Shown here: positions 25,747 to 34,712 of the stretch, one piece after another | Position numbering within the stretch: the first letter of the stretch is position 1 | How the letters are laid out: each line of letters starts with the position of its first letter | NCBI GenBank assembly: GCA_030526485.1 | Contig: JAUNCS010000016.1 | Span: forward strand, 1-39,048 | Length of the DNA stretch: 39,048 nucleotides | Origin: Erysipelotrichaceae bacterium | GTDB lineage: Bacteria; Bacillota_I; Bacilli_A; Erysipelotrichales; Erysipelotrichaceae | Direction: 5' to 3' | The notes under the pieces: model-generated | The model's database searches: none | The model's input: only the letters and a program-made list of their open reading frames with translations | Told to the model about the DNA's origin: nothing | Translations under genes and position numbers: made by a program

Positions 25747-27162
25747 ATGGCTAATTACTTTCCAGAAAATTTTAGATGGGGTGCATCTAGTTCTGCATTC
25801 CAGATTGAAGGCGGCTGGGACGAAGGCGGAAAGGGAATGACTGTTGCTGATTTCAACTCATTCAAAAGATCTGCTGTCCAGGCTGACTCAAAAGTTGCCA
25901 GTGACTTCTACCATCACTGGAATGAAGATATCGACCTGATGAAAGAAATGGGTATGAAAACATACCGTTTCTCAATCGCTTGGGCAAGAATCATTCCTGA
26001 TGGCGATGGTGAAGTTAATGAAGAAGGTGTAGAATTCTACAACAAAGTTATCAATAAACTTCTTGAAAATGGTATTGAACCATTCATCACTTTATATCAC
26101 TTTGACTTACCTTATGCCCTTGTAGAAAAGTACAATGGCTGGGAAGCTAGAGATTGCGCTTATGCTTTCGCTAAGTATGCAAAAGTATGCTTCGAAAGTT
26201 TTGGTGACAGAGTTAAGTTCTGGCAGGTTCACAATGAACAGAACTTGATGATGAGAGTTGATGAAAGAATGAACATCACTGAAGAAGATGAAGTTAAGAA
26301 GGAAAAGATCCGTGCACAAATGGATTACCACATGTTCTTGGCTCATGCTTTAGCTACCAACCTTTGCCATGAAATCATAAAAGATGGTAAAATTGGACCA
26401 GCTGTTTCATCAACTGTTACATATCCAATGTCAAATAAGCCTGAAGATGTATGGTCTGCAAGAATGAATAATCAGTTTAAGACTGACTATTGCTTAGACA
26501 TGCACTACTATGGCCAGTATCCTGGTTACTACATGGCTTACTTAAAGGAACAGGATATGGTACCAGTTATGTTAGAAGGTGATGAAGAAATCTTAAAGAG
26601 TGCAAAGATGGATTTCATTGCTCTAAATTACTACCGTACATTGACTACTAGATACCTTCCTGCTGATGAAAATCATCCTAAGGGCAAGAGAATCGAAGGT
26701 TTTAATGAAGTTGATTATGACATGTATGGTTACTGGAAGATTGAAAAGAACGAAAATCTAAAAGCTACTGAATATGGTGCACAAATCGACCCAGTTGGTT
26801 TAAGAATTGTCTTAAATGAATACTGGAACAAGTATCACTTACCACTAATCATTACTGAAAATGGTATGGGTACTGCTGACGTCTTAACTGAAGACGGCAA
26901 GGTACATGATCAATATCGTATCGATTATATGGCTAGTCACATTAAAGCGATCGGCGACGCTATTGAGGATGGTGTAGATGTAATGGGTTATTGCCCATGG
27001 TCTGTAATGGACTTATTATCTTCTCACCAGGGTTTCAAGAAGAGATACGGCATGGTTTATGTAAATAGAACTGATATGGATTTAAAAGACCTGGCTAGAA
27101 TTAAGAAAGACTCTTTCTACTGGTATCAGGAAGTAATCAAAAATAACGGTTCAAATTTATAA
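25747..27162 (+). CDS. GH1 6-phospho-beta-glucosidase
   Basis: This 471-residue glycoside hydrolase family 1 enzyme should hydrolyse the phosphorylated beta-glucoside delivered by the PTS. It has the N-terminal signature FRWGASSSAFQIEG, acid/base Glu164 in QVHNEQN and nucleophile Glu371 in ITENGMG. The acid/base motif reads NEQ where most GH1 enzymes have NEP. The ATG at 25747 is preceded by AAAGGAC; it follows the PTS gene by 16 bases and precedes licT by 26, so all three form one operon. Confidence 0.94.
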   Translation: MANYFPENFRWGASSSAFQIEGGWDEGGKGMTVADFNSFKRSAVQADSKVASDFYHHWNEDIDLMKEMGMKTYRFSIAWARIIPDGDGEVNEEGVEFYNKVINKLLENGIEPFITLYHFDLPYALVEKYNGWEARDCAYAFAKYAKVCFESFGDRVKFWQVHNEQNLMMRVDERMNITEEDEVKKEKIRAQMDYHMFLAHALATNLCHEIIKDGKIGPAVSSTVTYPMSNKPEDVWSARMNNQFKTDYCLDMHYYGQYPGYYMAYLKEQDMVPVMLEGDEEILKSAKMDFIALNYYRTLTTRYLPADENHPKGKRIEGFNEVDYDMYGYWKIEKNENLKATEYGAQIDPVGLRIVLNEYWNKYHLPLIITENGMGTADVLTEDGKVHDQYRIDYMASHIKAIGDAIEDGVDVMGYCPWSVMDLLSSHQGFKKRYGMVYVNRTDMDLKDLARIKKDSFYWYQEVIKNNGSNL

Positions 27163-27188
27163 TTTATAAACTTTTGAGGGGTAGAGAA

Positions 27189-28031
27189 ATGAAGGTTGTA
27201 AAGGTACTAAACAATTCTTTAATGCTGGCATTAAATGATAACGGGGAAGAAGTTATCTTAATGGGCAAGGGAATTGGGTACAAGAAGGCCATTGGCGAAG
27301 AAGTATCTGATGATCAGATTGAAAAGATCTTTGAATGCGAAGATAAGAAGCTGAAAACAGATATCATGCGTCTGGCTGTCGATACTAATTCAATATATTT
27401 TGAAGTTTCAAAAGAAATTATTGATTACGCTATCGAAAAGTACAATATGCAACTGATGGATTATCTCTACCTTTCTTTAACTGATCATATCTGTTTCTGT
27501 ATACAGCGATTCAGACAGGGTATCAATATTCCTAATTATTATGTAAGAGACATCAAGAATCTTAATCCCAATGAATATGATGTAGCTAAAAATGCTTTAA
27601 ATATCATTAGAGAAAGACTTGAAGTTGATTTGCCTAATGATGAAATTGGCAATATTGCTTTCCACTTTATAAATGCTCAAAAGAATCATCTGTTTTCAGA
27701 AAACAATATCAAGATGCAGAATATTACAAACAATATTCTGAATATCGTTAAATTAAACTTTAATATAACTTACGATGAGAATGAATTTGTCTATTCAAGA
27801 TTTGTAACTCATGTCCAGCTTCTGGCTAAGCGTGTTATTGATAATAAGATGCTTAAGGATGAAGACATTGATATCCTGTTTGAAAAGGTGAACAGTGTCT
27901 GTCAAAGAGAAGAGGAATGTGTAAACAAGATTGATAAATTCTTAAATCAGATCTTTGGTATCAGTTTAACCAAACAGGAAAGACTGTATCTGGAGATTCA
28001 TATTCATCGTATTCTTGAATCTTATAAGTAA
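27189..28031 (+). CDS. licT: LicT/BglG-family transcriptional antiterminator
   Basis: This 280-residue protein has an N-terminal co-antiterminator RNA-binding domain (about 1-55, with VLNNSLML and MGKGIGY) and two PTS regulation domains. The phosphorylatable histidines fall at 100 and 159 (PRD1) and 208 and 271 (PRD2, with a second at 273), matching or within two residues of the positions known in B. subtilis LicT. PRD phosphorylation by HPr and the cognate EII sets activity. The natural target is the RAT hairpin ahead of the PTS gene. The ATG at 27189 follows GAGGGG; an earlier TTG is rejected. Confidence 0.93.
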   Translation: MKVVKVLNNSLMLALNDNGEEVILMGKGIGYKKAIGEEVSDDQIEKIFECEDKKLKTDIMRLAVDTNSIYFEVSKEIIDYAIEKYNMQLMDYLYLSLTDHICFCIQRFRQGINIPNYYVRDIKNLNPNEYDVAKNALNIIRERLEVDLPNDEIGNIAFHFINAQKNHLFSENNIKMQNITNNILNIVKLNFNITYDENEFVYSRFVTHVQLLAKRVIDNKMLKDEDIDILFEKVNSVCQREEECVNKIDKFLNQIFGISLTKQERLYLEIHIHRILESYK

Positions 28032-28033
28032 AA

Positions 28034-28669
28034 ATGAAAAAATATCTCAGATTTATAATTTATTTTATTGGAATTGTAATTCTAAGCCTGGGATTAATTT
28101 TAAATACCAAGTCAGGAATGGGTGTTTCACCAATTATTTCGGTGGCATACTCTGTGTCAGAAATTTTTAATCTTGATTTTGGTAATATTACTCTAATTCT
28201 GTATTCTGCTTTTATTGCTGTAGAGTTAATCTTGAACAATAAAAACAGAATGCTTACTGTTCTGCAGTTACCTTTTTCAATAGTCTTTACCAGGCTGTTG
28301 AATATGTTTAACGCCAAGCTTCCAAATTTGGATAACGTTAGTTTTGCTGGTCGTTTTCTGGTACTTATATTGGCTATCATCTTAACAGGTATTGGAGCTG
28401 CTACTGTCTTAAGTATGAAAGTAGTTCCTAATCCTCCTGATGGATTAGTTCAAAGCGTAGCTGAAAAACTAAACAAAACGGTTGGTAATGTTAAAAATAT
28501 ATTCGATTTGATCTGCTTAATCATTACTTGCACATTAGGTTTTGTATTATGTGGTAAGATTATCGGCATTGGCGTAGGAACGGTATGTGCAATGCTCGGT
28601 GTGGGAAGAGTTATTGCAGTATATCAGAAAATAATGGGTCCCAAATTAGATAAGGCAATCAATGTTTAA
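28034..28669 (+). CDS. YczE-like integral membrane protein
   Basis: This 211-residue protein has about five to six membrane segments. The N-terminus reads FIIYFIGIVILSLGL followed by NTKSGMGVSPI, the glycine-serine pattern of the YczE/YitT-like membrane family, and a later GIGAATVLSMKVVPNPPDGLVQ. Function is not established, although B. subtilis YczE affects secreted lipopeptide production. It starts 2 nt after licT, without a clear ribosome binding site, so its translation may be coupled. It is probably the last gene of the beta-glucoside unit. Confidence 0.72.
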   Translation: MKKYLRFIIYFIGIVILSLGLILNTKSGMGVSPIISVAYSVSEIFNLDFGNITLILYSAFIAVELILNNKNRMLTVLQLPFSIVFTRLLNMFNAKLPNLDNVSFAGRFLVLILAIILTGIGAATVLSMKVVPNPPDGLVQSVAEKLNKTVGNVKNIFDLICLIITCTLGFVLCGKIIGIGVGTVCAMLGVGRVIAVYQKIMGPKLDKAINV

Positions 28670-28706
28670 AAAGTCATTTACAAGAGAATATGTAGATGAC
28701 TTTTTT
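28668..28706 (+). terminator. terminator of the beta-glucoside operon
   Basis: A stem AAAAAGTCAT / ATGACTTTTT, extended inside by TAC / GTA, closes an AT-rich loop and ends in six T. It starts within the stop codon of the YczE-like gene. Confidence 0.8.
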
Positions 28707-28737
28707 ATATAATAAAAACATATGTTGGAGTGGGAAA

Positions 28738-29580
28738 ATGAATAAATTATTTAATTTAGCAATTGTTCTTTTAATGACACTTACTCTTAGTGCCTGTGGA
28801 TGTTCACACAAGGATGTAAGAATTGAGGGTGCTTATCCTGCTGATTGTTATTCTGATGGCTTTACAGGTGCAAAAATCTGCAATCAGTGTGACAAGGTTC
28901 TTGATGAGGGAACAGTTATCGCAAGTACAGGACATGGGGAAACTGAACTGGTTGATGTTCTTGCTTCGGTTCCAGGACAAAATGGCTATACAGGCGATTT
29001 AATGTGTAAGACTTGTTCTGAATATCTGGAATTGGGTGAAGTGATTGATTCTTATGACATTAGCATCGCTGCTCAATGGCTGTTAAATAATCATGCCAAT
29101 TTTGCTGATGCAAGTGAATTAAGTGTAAGTGATATCTGGAATGCTTTACAGGCTGATCTTTATGTCAGCAATCTGATTGCCTGGGGCGAAGAAGGTGAAG
29201 CAAGCGTTTCGGTTGCCGAATTACAGGCTAAGGCTAAAAAGGTTTTTGGTCTTGATATGAATTTTGCTGGCTACAGCAATACATATGCCAATAATATGTC
29301 TACTACTACAATCTCTTGTGATGGTAATCAAATCACTGTTAATGTCGTATTGAAACCAGGCTTTAGTGGTGGTGTTGGCATGGGAGAAGATGGAAACGGT
29401 GCTAACTACAGCTATACATTCAACAGTTTTGATGAAAAGAACTTAGCTTCTGTTTATGATTATGGTATTTTCAATTACAGCTTTGAAGATGGCGGCTACA
29501 CTGGCGAGGTTGTTTCAAGTGCCATAATTCTATTAAAGAACGTTGATGGTCATTACGTTATTAAAGGAATGCAGAAATAA
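28738..29580 (+). CDS. Lipoprotein with Cys-rich repeats, function unknown
   Basis: This 280-residue protein has a lipoprotein signal with lipobox LSAC (Cys20). After it come two Cys-rich repeats, each with a CxxC (CNQC and CKTC) and a GxxGxxx spacing. They resemble short CxxC repeats found in secreted proteins of Clostridia and relatives. The rest (about 110-280) contains an acidic, beta-rich region with a GGVGMGEDGNGAN loop. I recognise no enzyme motif. It should be anchored on the outer face of the membrane. The ATG at 28738 follows GGAGTGGG and is preferred over one at 28696 that overlaps the terminator; TATAAT at 28708-28713 may be its -10. Confidence 0.75.
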   Translation: MNKLFNLAIVLLMTLTLSACGCSHKDVRIEGAYPADCYSDGFTGAKICNQCDKVLDEGTVIASTGHGETELVDVLASVPGQNGYTGDLMCKTCSEYLELGEVIDSYDISIAAQWLLNNHANFADASELSVSDIWNALQADLYVSNLIAWGEEGEASVSVAELQAKAKKVFGLDMNFAGYSNTYANNMSTTTISCDGNQITVNVVLKPGFSGGVGMGEDGNGANYSYTFNSFDEKNLASVYDYGIFNYSFEDGGYTGEVVSSAIILLKNVDGHYVIKGMQK

Positions 29581-29585
29581 TTACC

Positions 29586-29614
29586 TTAGAATTTAATAAC
29601 ATTTGTGTTAATAT
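29586..29614 (+). promoter_or_regulatory. alaS: alaS leader promoter
   Basis: TTAGAA (29586-29591), a 17-nt spacer and an extended -10 TGT-TAATAT (-10 at 29609-29614) put the start at about 29621, the beginning of T-box Stem I. Confidence 0.5.
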
Positions 29615-29620
29615 ATTTAA

Positions 29621-29817
29621 GAAGATGAGTAGTTTAGATACTTTCTAAAAGAGAGCGGTTGGCTGGTGAAAAACCGCAGTAAAGTCTAAATGAAGCTACT
29701 TCCTAGATCTGACTAATACTCAGCGCTATTCAGCGTTAAAGAATAAAGTGCTTGTCTATATTAGATGAGAACTAAGGTGGTACCACGTTAAGCGTCCTTA
29801 GAGGCGCTTTTTATTTT
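29621..29817 (+). promoter_or_regulatory. T-box riboswitch, tRNA-Ala specific
   Basis: Stem I carries AGAGAG then GGCTGGTGAAA, followed by a specifier GCU codon (29695-29697) in TGAAGCTACT. The T-box element AAGGTGGTACCACG (29774-29787) has a UGGU bulge that suits a tRNA with discriminator A, as tRNA-Ala has. A terminator AAGCG / CGCTT with trailing T lies at about 29790-29815. It regulates alaS by uncharged tRNA-Ala. Confidence 0.93.
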
Positions 29818-29831
29818 GTAAGGAGGATAAC

Positions 29832-32453
29832 ATGGCAAACAAAAATCTAACTGGTAACGAGATTAGAAAAATGTTCTTAGACTTCTTCAGAGAACATGAA
29901 CACATGATTGAACCAGGTGCATCACTTGTACCTATCAATGACCCAACACTTTTATGGATTAACTCAGGTGTTGCGGCATTAAAGAAGTATCTTGATGGTA
30001 GAGAAAAACCAGCTTCTAATCGTATTGCCAATGCACAGAAGTGTATTCGTACAAACGATATTGAAAATGTAGGTAAGACTAGCAGACACCACACTTTCTT
30101 TGAAATGTTAGGTAACTGGTCTATTGGTGACTACTTTAAGAGAGAATCTTTAAAGATGTCTTGGGAATTTTTAACCAGCCCTAAGTGGATTGGTTTTGAT
30201 CCAAACAGAATTTATGTAACTATGTATCCAGATGATGAAGAAACATACAAAATCTGGACAGAAGAAATCGGTTTAGATCCTTCTCATATCTTAAAGTCAT
30301 ATGACAACTACTGGCAGATTGGTGAAGGTCCGTGTGGTCCTGACTCTGAAATCTACTACGATAGAGGTCCTAAGTATGACCCAGAGGGTATTGGTGAAGC
30401 TCTTTTCTTTGAAGAAAGAGAAAATGATCGTTATGTTGAACTTTGGAACAACGTATTCTCTCAATATGACGCAAAAGAGGGTGTAAACAGAAAAGACTTC
30501 AAGGAACTTCCTCAGAAGAATATCGATACAGGTATGGGTCTTGAAAGACTTGTAGCTATGGTTCAGGATGGTGAAACAAACTTCGATACTGACTTATTCC
30601 TTCCATACATCCATGAAGTAGAAAAGTATACTACTGTGAAGTATGAAGAAAATAAGATGGCATTTAGAGTTATCGCTGACCATATCAGAACTTGTGTCTT
30701 TGCACTTTCTGATGGTGCTACTTTCTCAAATGAAGGTAGAGGTTACGTTTTAAGAAGAGTACTTAGACGTGCTATGAGATATGCTAGAAACTTAGGTATC
30801 AATAAGCCTTTCTTATTTGAAATGGTTGATATCGTATGTGAAAACATGAAGGATTTCTATCCATATTTATTGGAAAAGAAAGACTTTGTTAAGAAGTTAA
30901 TCAAGAAGGAAGAAGAATCTTTCATCCAGACTTTAGCTAATGGCGAAAAGCTGATTAAGCAGGAACTTGATAATGTTAAGGACAACACTTTATCTGGTGA
31001 AGTAATCTTCAAGCTTTACGATACATATGGTTTCCCTAAGGAAATGACTATTGAATCAGCTGAAGAAAGAGGCGTTAAGTGTGATCTTGAAGGTTTTGAA
31101 AGATGCATGCTTAAGCAGAAAGAAATGGCTAGAAATGCCAGAGAAGATGAACAGTCAATGAATTCTCAGTCTATTGATTTATTAAATCTTGATACTGAAT
31201 TTGAATTTACTGGTTATTCTAACTTAGCAGATGAAGCTAAGGTTGTGGCTTTATTTGAAAATGGCAATAAGGTTGATTCTATTAAGGAACATGGTGAAGT
31301 AGTATTTGATCATTCTTGTTTCTATGCAACTTCAGGTGGTCAGATTGCTGATACTGGTGTAATTTATAACGGAAATATCAAGGCTACTGTTAAAGATGTT
31401 AGCAAGGCTCCAAATGGCCAGTTCTTACATAGAGTTGAAGTAAGTGAAGGTGAAATCAAAGTTGGTGATGTCTTAAAACAGGAAATCAACAAGGATGATA
31501 GAAGAGCTATCAAGTCTAATCACTCTTCTTTACACTTATTACAGTCAGCACTAAGAGAAGTAGTTGGTAACCACGTTGCCCAGGCTGGTTCTTATGTATG
31601 TAAGGATTATGCAAGATTTGACTTCTCACATTTTGAAAAGATTTCTGAAGAAGATTTAAATAAGATCGAAAGACTTGTTAACTCTTGGATTGATGGTGAA
31701 TATCCTATCAATACACAGGTAATGGATATTGAAGAAGCTAAGCAGACTGGCGCTATCGCTCTATTTGATGAAAAGTATGGCGATAAGGTTAGAGTTGTTA
31801 AGATGGGTGAAGTTTCTACTGAATTCTGTGGTGGTACTCACGCTTCTAATACAGCTGAACTTGGTGTCTTCAAGATTGTTTCTGAAGAATCAATTGGTTC
31901 AGGTATCAGAAGAATTACTGTTAAGACCAAGACTGAAGCATATAACGACTTCAAGGGTTTACAGGCTACATTAACTGATTTAAGAGATACATTAAAACTT
32001 AAGAATATTGATTTAGTTCCGGGTAAGGTTGACCAGTTACTGGCTACTATCAAGGAACTTGAAAATGAAAATGCCAAGTTAAATACCCGCGTTATGAATC
32101 TTGATTCTGACGATAAGGTGGCTAAGGCTAATGACAATGGCAAGTTCAAATATGTAGTATTTGCTTGTGACAAGTCTGAATATAACCTTAAGGATTATGC
32201 TACAGCTATTAAGAATAAGCTTGATGGTGGTGCCGTATTCATCGGTAACGCAACAGATGAAAAATACTCATTTGTTTGTGCATTAGGTGAAAAGGCAATT
32301 GCTGCTGGCTTAGAAGCTGGTAATATCGTTAAGGAAGCTGCTTTACTGGCTAATGGTAAAGGCGGCGGTAAGAAGGATATGGCTCAATCAGGTGGTGTAA
32401 ATAACGGCCAGATGGACGCAATTATCGCTAAGGTAAACGAATTATTTAAATAA
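29832..32453 (+). CDS. alaS: Alanine--tRNA ligase
   Basis: This 873-residue class II synthetase charges tRNA-Ala. It has the catalytic N-terminal core (FFREHEHMIEPGASLVP, motif 2 region near RHHTFFEMLGNWS), the editing domain with the zinc-type motifs HSSLHLL and CGGTHASN, and the C-terminal Ala domain with a coiled coil and glycine-rich KGGGKKDMAQSGG end. The length is normal. AGGAGG lies just before the ATG. Control is through the T-box above, and a terminator follows. Confidence 0.97.
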   Translation: MANKNLTGNEIRKMFLDFFREHEHMIEPGASLVPINDPTLLWINSGVAALKKYLDGREKPASNRIANAQKCIRTNDIENVGKTSRHHTFFEMLGNWSIGDYFKRESLKMSWEFLTSPKWIGFDPNRIYVTMYPDDEETYKIWTEEIGLDPSHILKSYDNYWQIGEGPCGPDSEIYYDRGPKYDPEGIGEALFFEERENDRYVELWNNVFSQYDAKEGVNRKDFKELPQKNIDTGMGLERLVAMVQDGETNFDTDLFLPYIHEVEKYTTVKYEENKMAFRVIADHIRTCVFALSDGATFSNEGRGYVLRRVLRRAMRYARNLGINKPFLFEMVDIVCENMKDFYPYLLEKKDFVKKLIKKEEESFIQTLANGEKLIKQELDNVKDNTLSGEVIFKLYDTYGFPKEMTIESAEERGVKCDLEGFERCMLKQKEMARNAREDEQSMNSQSIDLLNLDTEFEFTGYSNLADEAKVVALFENGNKVDSIKEHGEVVFDHSCFYATSGGQIADTGVIYNGNIKATVKDVSKAPNGQFLHRVEVSEGEIKVGDVLKQEINKDDRRAIKSNHSSLHLLQSALREVVGNHVAQAGSYVCKDYARFDFSHFEKISEEDLNKIERLVNSWIDGEYPINTQVMDIEEAKQTGAIALFDEKYGDKVRVVKMGEVSTEFCGGTHASNTAELGVFKIVSEESIGSGIRRITVKTKTEAYNDFKGLQATLTDLRDTLKLKNIDLVPGKVDQLLATIKELENENAKLNTRVMNLDSDDKVAKANDNGKFKYVVFACDKSEYNLKDYATAIKNKLDGGAVFIGNATDEKYSFVCALGEKAIAAGLEAGNIVKEAALLANGKGGGKKDMAQSGGVNNGQMDAIIAKVNELFK

Positions 32454-32458
32454 GTAAG

Positions 32459-32485
32459 AATAGCCTTTTAAAGGCTATTTTTATA
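32459..32485 (+). terminator. terminator after alaS
   Basis: Stem AATAGCC / GGCTATT around a TTTTAAA loop is followed by T-rich sequence. A TATAAT at 32484-32489 right after it probably drives ireB. Confidence 0.8.
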
Positions 32486-32511
32486 TAATTCTTATATAAG
32501 GGGGTAATGGT

Positions 32512-32763
32512 ATGCAAAACTCCAGTACTATGTTATTTAATTCAGAAGAATTAAGAAGAGAGAATATGAAACAGCTTCTTAAGCAGGTTTCTGAAGCTTT
32601 AACGGAAAGAGGATATAATCCGGTAAATCAGATAGCTGGTTATTTAATTTCTAATGACCCAGCTTATATTTCTAGTCATAATAACGCTAGAAGCAATATC
32701 CAGCAGGTTGAAAGATATGAAATCATAGAAGAACTTGTTAGATATTATTTAGAGAGCAAATAG
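32512..32763 (+). CDS. ireB: IreB family regulatory phosphoprotein (DUF965)
   Basis: This 83-residue protein matches the IreB/YrzL family through [23 protein letters not shown] (split here over about residues 33-55) and the end [12 protein letters not shown]. In Enterococcus faecalis IreB is phosphorylated by the Ser/Thr kinase IreK and affects cephalosporin resistance; Thr7 near the N-terminus (SSTMLF) fits the usual phosphorylation region. AAGGGGG precedes the ATG. It opens the ireB-DUF1292-mltG-udk unit, and the gene after it in most Firmicutes, ruvX, is missing. Confidence 0.92.
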   Translation: MQNSSTMLFNSEELRRENMKQLLKQVSEALTERGYNPVNQIAGYLISNDPAYISSHNNARSNIQQVERYEIIEELVRYYLESK

Positions 32764-32772
32764 GAGAGATAA

Positions 32773-33018
32773 ATGGAAGACAAGATTTTTATAACTGATG
32801 AAAATGGACAGGAAGTCCAGATGAATATTCTTTTCACTTTCGACATGAATGACAACAACTATGTAGTTGTTTATCCTGACGGAAATGATGAAGAAATTTA
32901 TGCTTTACGTTACGATGAAAACTCTAACCTATACATTATCGAAGACGAAGAAGAACTGGCTATGGTTCAGGAAGTAGTTGACGCTTTTGATGGTATAGAA
33001 GATGAAGAAGATAACTAA
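32773..33018 (+). CDS. DUF1292 family protein
   Basis: This 81-residue acidic protein has the DUF1292/YrzB pattern: a hydrophobic FTF strand, NNYVVVYP, EEIYALRY and an acidic C-terminus. Its function is unknown. It follows ireB by 9 bases (AGGAGAG ribosome site) and its last 17 bases overlap the start of mltG, so translation is probably coupled. Confidence 0.88.
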   Translation: MEDKIFITDENGQEVQMNILFTFDMNDNNYVVVYPDGNDEEIYALRYDENSNLYIIEDEEELAMVQEVVDAFDGIEDEEDN

Positions 33019-34063
33019 GCTTTTACTTACGGTAGTAATTTTATTAGTTATTGTTTTGGGCTTTGGTTTTTTGACTGTCAAAGCTAATCTGAAACCACAG
33101 AGTACAACTAGTGAAGAAGTTGAATTTGTGATTGAAGATAACTGGTATGGTCGAACAACTATCAAGCATTTGGCAAGTGAGGGCATTATCAAGAATGCTG
33201 ATATCACTTACTATGTAGCTAAACTGAATAAGACAGCTATGAATTTCCAGGCTGGTACTTATATCGTTGATAAGGCCTGGGATTATAAGGAATTATTCGC
33301 TTATCTGTGTGATGGCAATAACGCTATCCAAAACACTGTAACTTTAAAGTTTGGTGAGGGTATGCGCGTTAAAGATTTTGCTAAGACTATTGGTGATAAT
33401 ACAACAGTAACTTATGATGAAATTCTTTCTTACTGGAATAATGAAGATGCTATCAGATCTTTGATGCCGGTCTATCCGTTCTTAACTGAAGAAATCTTTA
33501 ATGAAGATGTAAGATACTATCTGGAAGGTTATCTTTTCCCAGATACTTATGAGTTCTACTATAAGACAAGTCCTTTTGATATCACTGTTAAATTCCTGGA
33601 TAGAACTTTAGAAATCTATAATGCCTATAAGAATGATTTTAATAACAGTGAATACAGTGTACATGAACTATTCACTTTAGCCAGCATTGTTCAAAGGGAA
33701 TCTGGCAATAAGGCCGATATGGATACTATCGCATCAGTTTTCTATAATCGTTTAGATACTGGTATGCAGATTCAGTCTTCAGTAACTGTCTGCTATGCCT
33801 TGGATATTGGCTTAGGTGGTGATTGGGCAAAGTGTGAAATTACCCAGACTACTTTTGATCCATATAATACTTATCAGATTATTGGTTTACCTCCAGGTCC
33901 TATCAGTGCTCCTGGTAAGGATGCCCTGGATGCGGTATTAAATCCAGCTGATACTGAATATTTCTTCTTTATTGGTGATGTCTGTGGTGGTGGCGAAACA
34001 ATTTTTGCCAAGACTTATGCTGAACAGCTTGAAAATCAGGCGAGGTACTTAACATGTTATTAA
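33002..34063 (+). CDS. mltG: Endolytic murein transglycosylase MltG
   Basis: This 353-residue protein has an N-terminal membrane anchor (about 5-27) and the extracytoplasmic YceG domain. The catalytic glutamate is Glu233 in VQRESGN, followed by FYNRLDTGMQIQSSVTV and the GLPPGPISAPG and IFAKTYAEQ motifs. It cleaves nascent peptidoglycan strands and is thought to act with penicillin-binding proteins. The ATG used overlaps the preceding gene by 17 bases, and the udk start lies in its last 10 bases. Confidence 0.94.
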   Translation: MKKITKLLLTVVILLVIVLGFGFLTVKANLKPQSTTSEEVEFVIEDNWYGRTTIKHLASEGIIKNADITYYVAKLNKTAMNFQAGTYIVDKAWDYKELFAYLCDGNNAIQNTVTLKFGEGMRVKDFAKTIGDNTTVTYDEILSYWNNEDAIRSLMPVYPFLTEEIFNEDVRYYLEGYLFPDTYEFYYKTSPFDITVKFLDRTLEIYNAYKNDFNNSEYSVHELFTLASIVQRESGNKADMDTIASVFYNRLDTGMQIQSSVTVCYALDIGLGGDWAKCEITQTTFDPYNTYQIIGLPPGPISAPGKDALDAVLNPADTEYFFFIGDVCGGGETIFAKTYAEQLENQARYLTCY

Positions 34064-34680
34064 AAAGACCATTAATCATCGGAATTGCTGGTGGCAGTGC
34101 TTCTGGTAAGACAACTATTGCCAAGATTCTCTATGATAATTTTGAAAAGACTAATTCGGTTTCTATTATCAGAGAAGATGACTACTATAAGGACCAGACT
34201 CATCTGGATTGGGAAGAAAGAGTTAAGACTAACTATGACCATCCATTTGCGTTTGATCATGACTTGATGAAGACTCAGCTGCTTGATCTTATCAAGGGTA
34301 AGGCAATTGAAAAGCCAATCTATGATTTTACCTGCCATAACCGCAGTGAAAAGATTGAAATCATTGAACCAAGAGATGTCATTATTGTAGAAGGTCTATT
34401 CGTTTTAGAAGAACCAACAATAAGAGACTTGCTGGATATTAAGATTTATGTTGACACTCCTTACGATATTCGTTTTATTAGAAGATTAAAACGTGATATC
34501 AATGAGAGAGGAAGAGAACTTAATAATATCGTTGATCAGTGGTTAACAACAGTCAGAGTAATGCATGAGCAGTTCATTGAACCAACAAAGAAATATGCTG
34601 ATGTGATTATTCCCGAAGGCGCATCTAACAATGTTGCCATTGACTTACTATTGACCAAGATAAATAGTATTCTGCAGTAA
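34054..34680 (+). CDS. udk: Uridine kinase
   Basis: This 208-residue P-loop enzyme phosphorylates uridine and cytidine in pyrimidine salvage. It has GGSASGKTT (Lys19), the substrate region EDDYYKD and YDHPFAFDHDLM, and RFIRRLKRDINERGR. Length is typical of Udk. It overlaps mltG by 10 bases. The order mltG ... udk, greA matches B. subtilis apart from missing intervening genes. Confidence 0.95.
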   Translation: MLLKRPLIIGIAGGSASGKTTIAKILYDNFEKTNSVSIIREDDYYKDQTHLDWEERVKTNYDHPFAFDHDLMKTQLLDLIKGKAIEKPIYDFTCHNRSEKIEIIEPRDVIIVEGLFVLEEPTIRDLLDIKIYVDTPYDIRFIRRLKRDINERGRELNNIVDQWLTTVRVMHEQFIEPTKKYADVIIPEGASNNVAIDLLLTKINSILQ

Positions 34681-34684
34681 AAAG

Positions 34685-34693
34685 TGTTATAAT
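34685..34693 (+). promoter_or_regulatory. greA: extended -10 promoter of greA
   Basis: TGT-TATAAT immediately after udk gives greA its own start, 20 bases before the ATG. No good -35 is visible. GGAGG follows as ribosome site. Confidence 0.6.
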
Positions 34694-34712
34694 CGCGGAT
34701 GGAGGATTAAAG

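Noticed and set aside
32459-32511. Remnant of ruvX between alaS and ireB
   Set aside because: The gap is only a terminator, a -10 and a ribosome site. No coding remnant fits there or after ireB.
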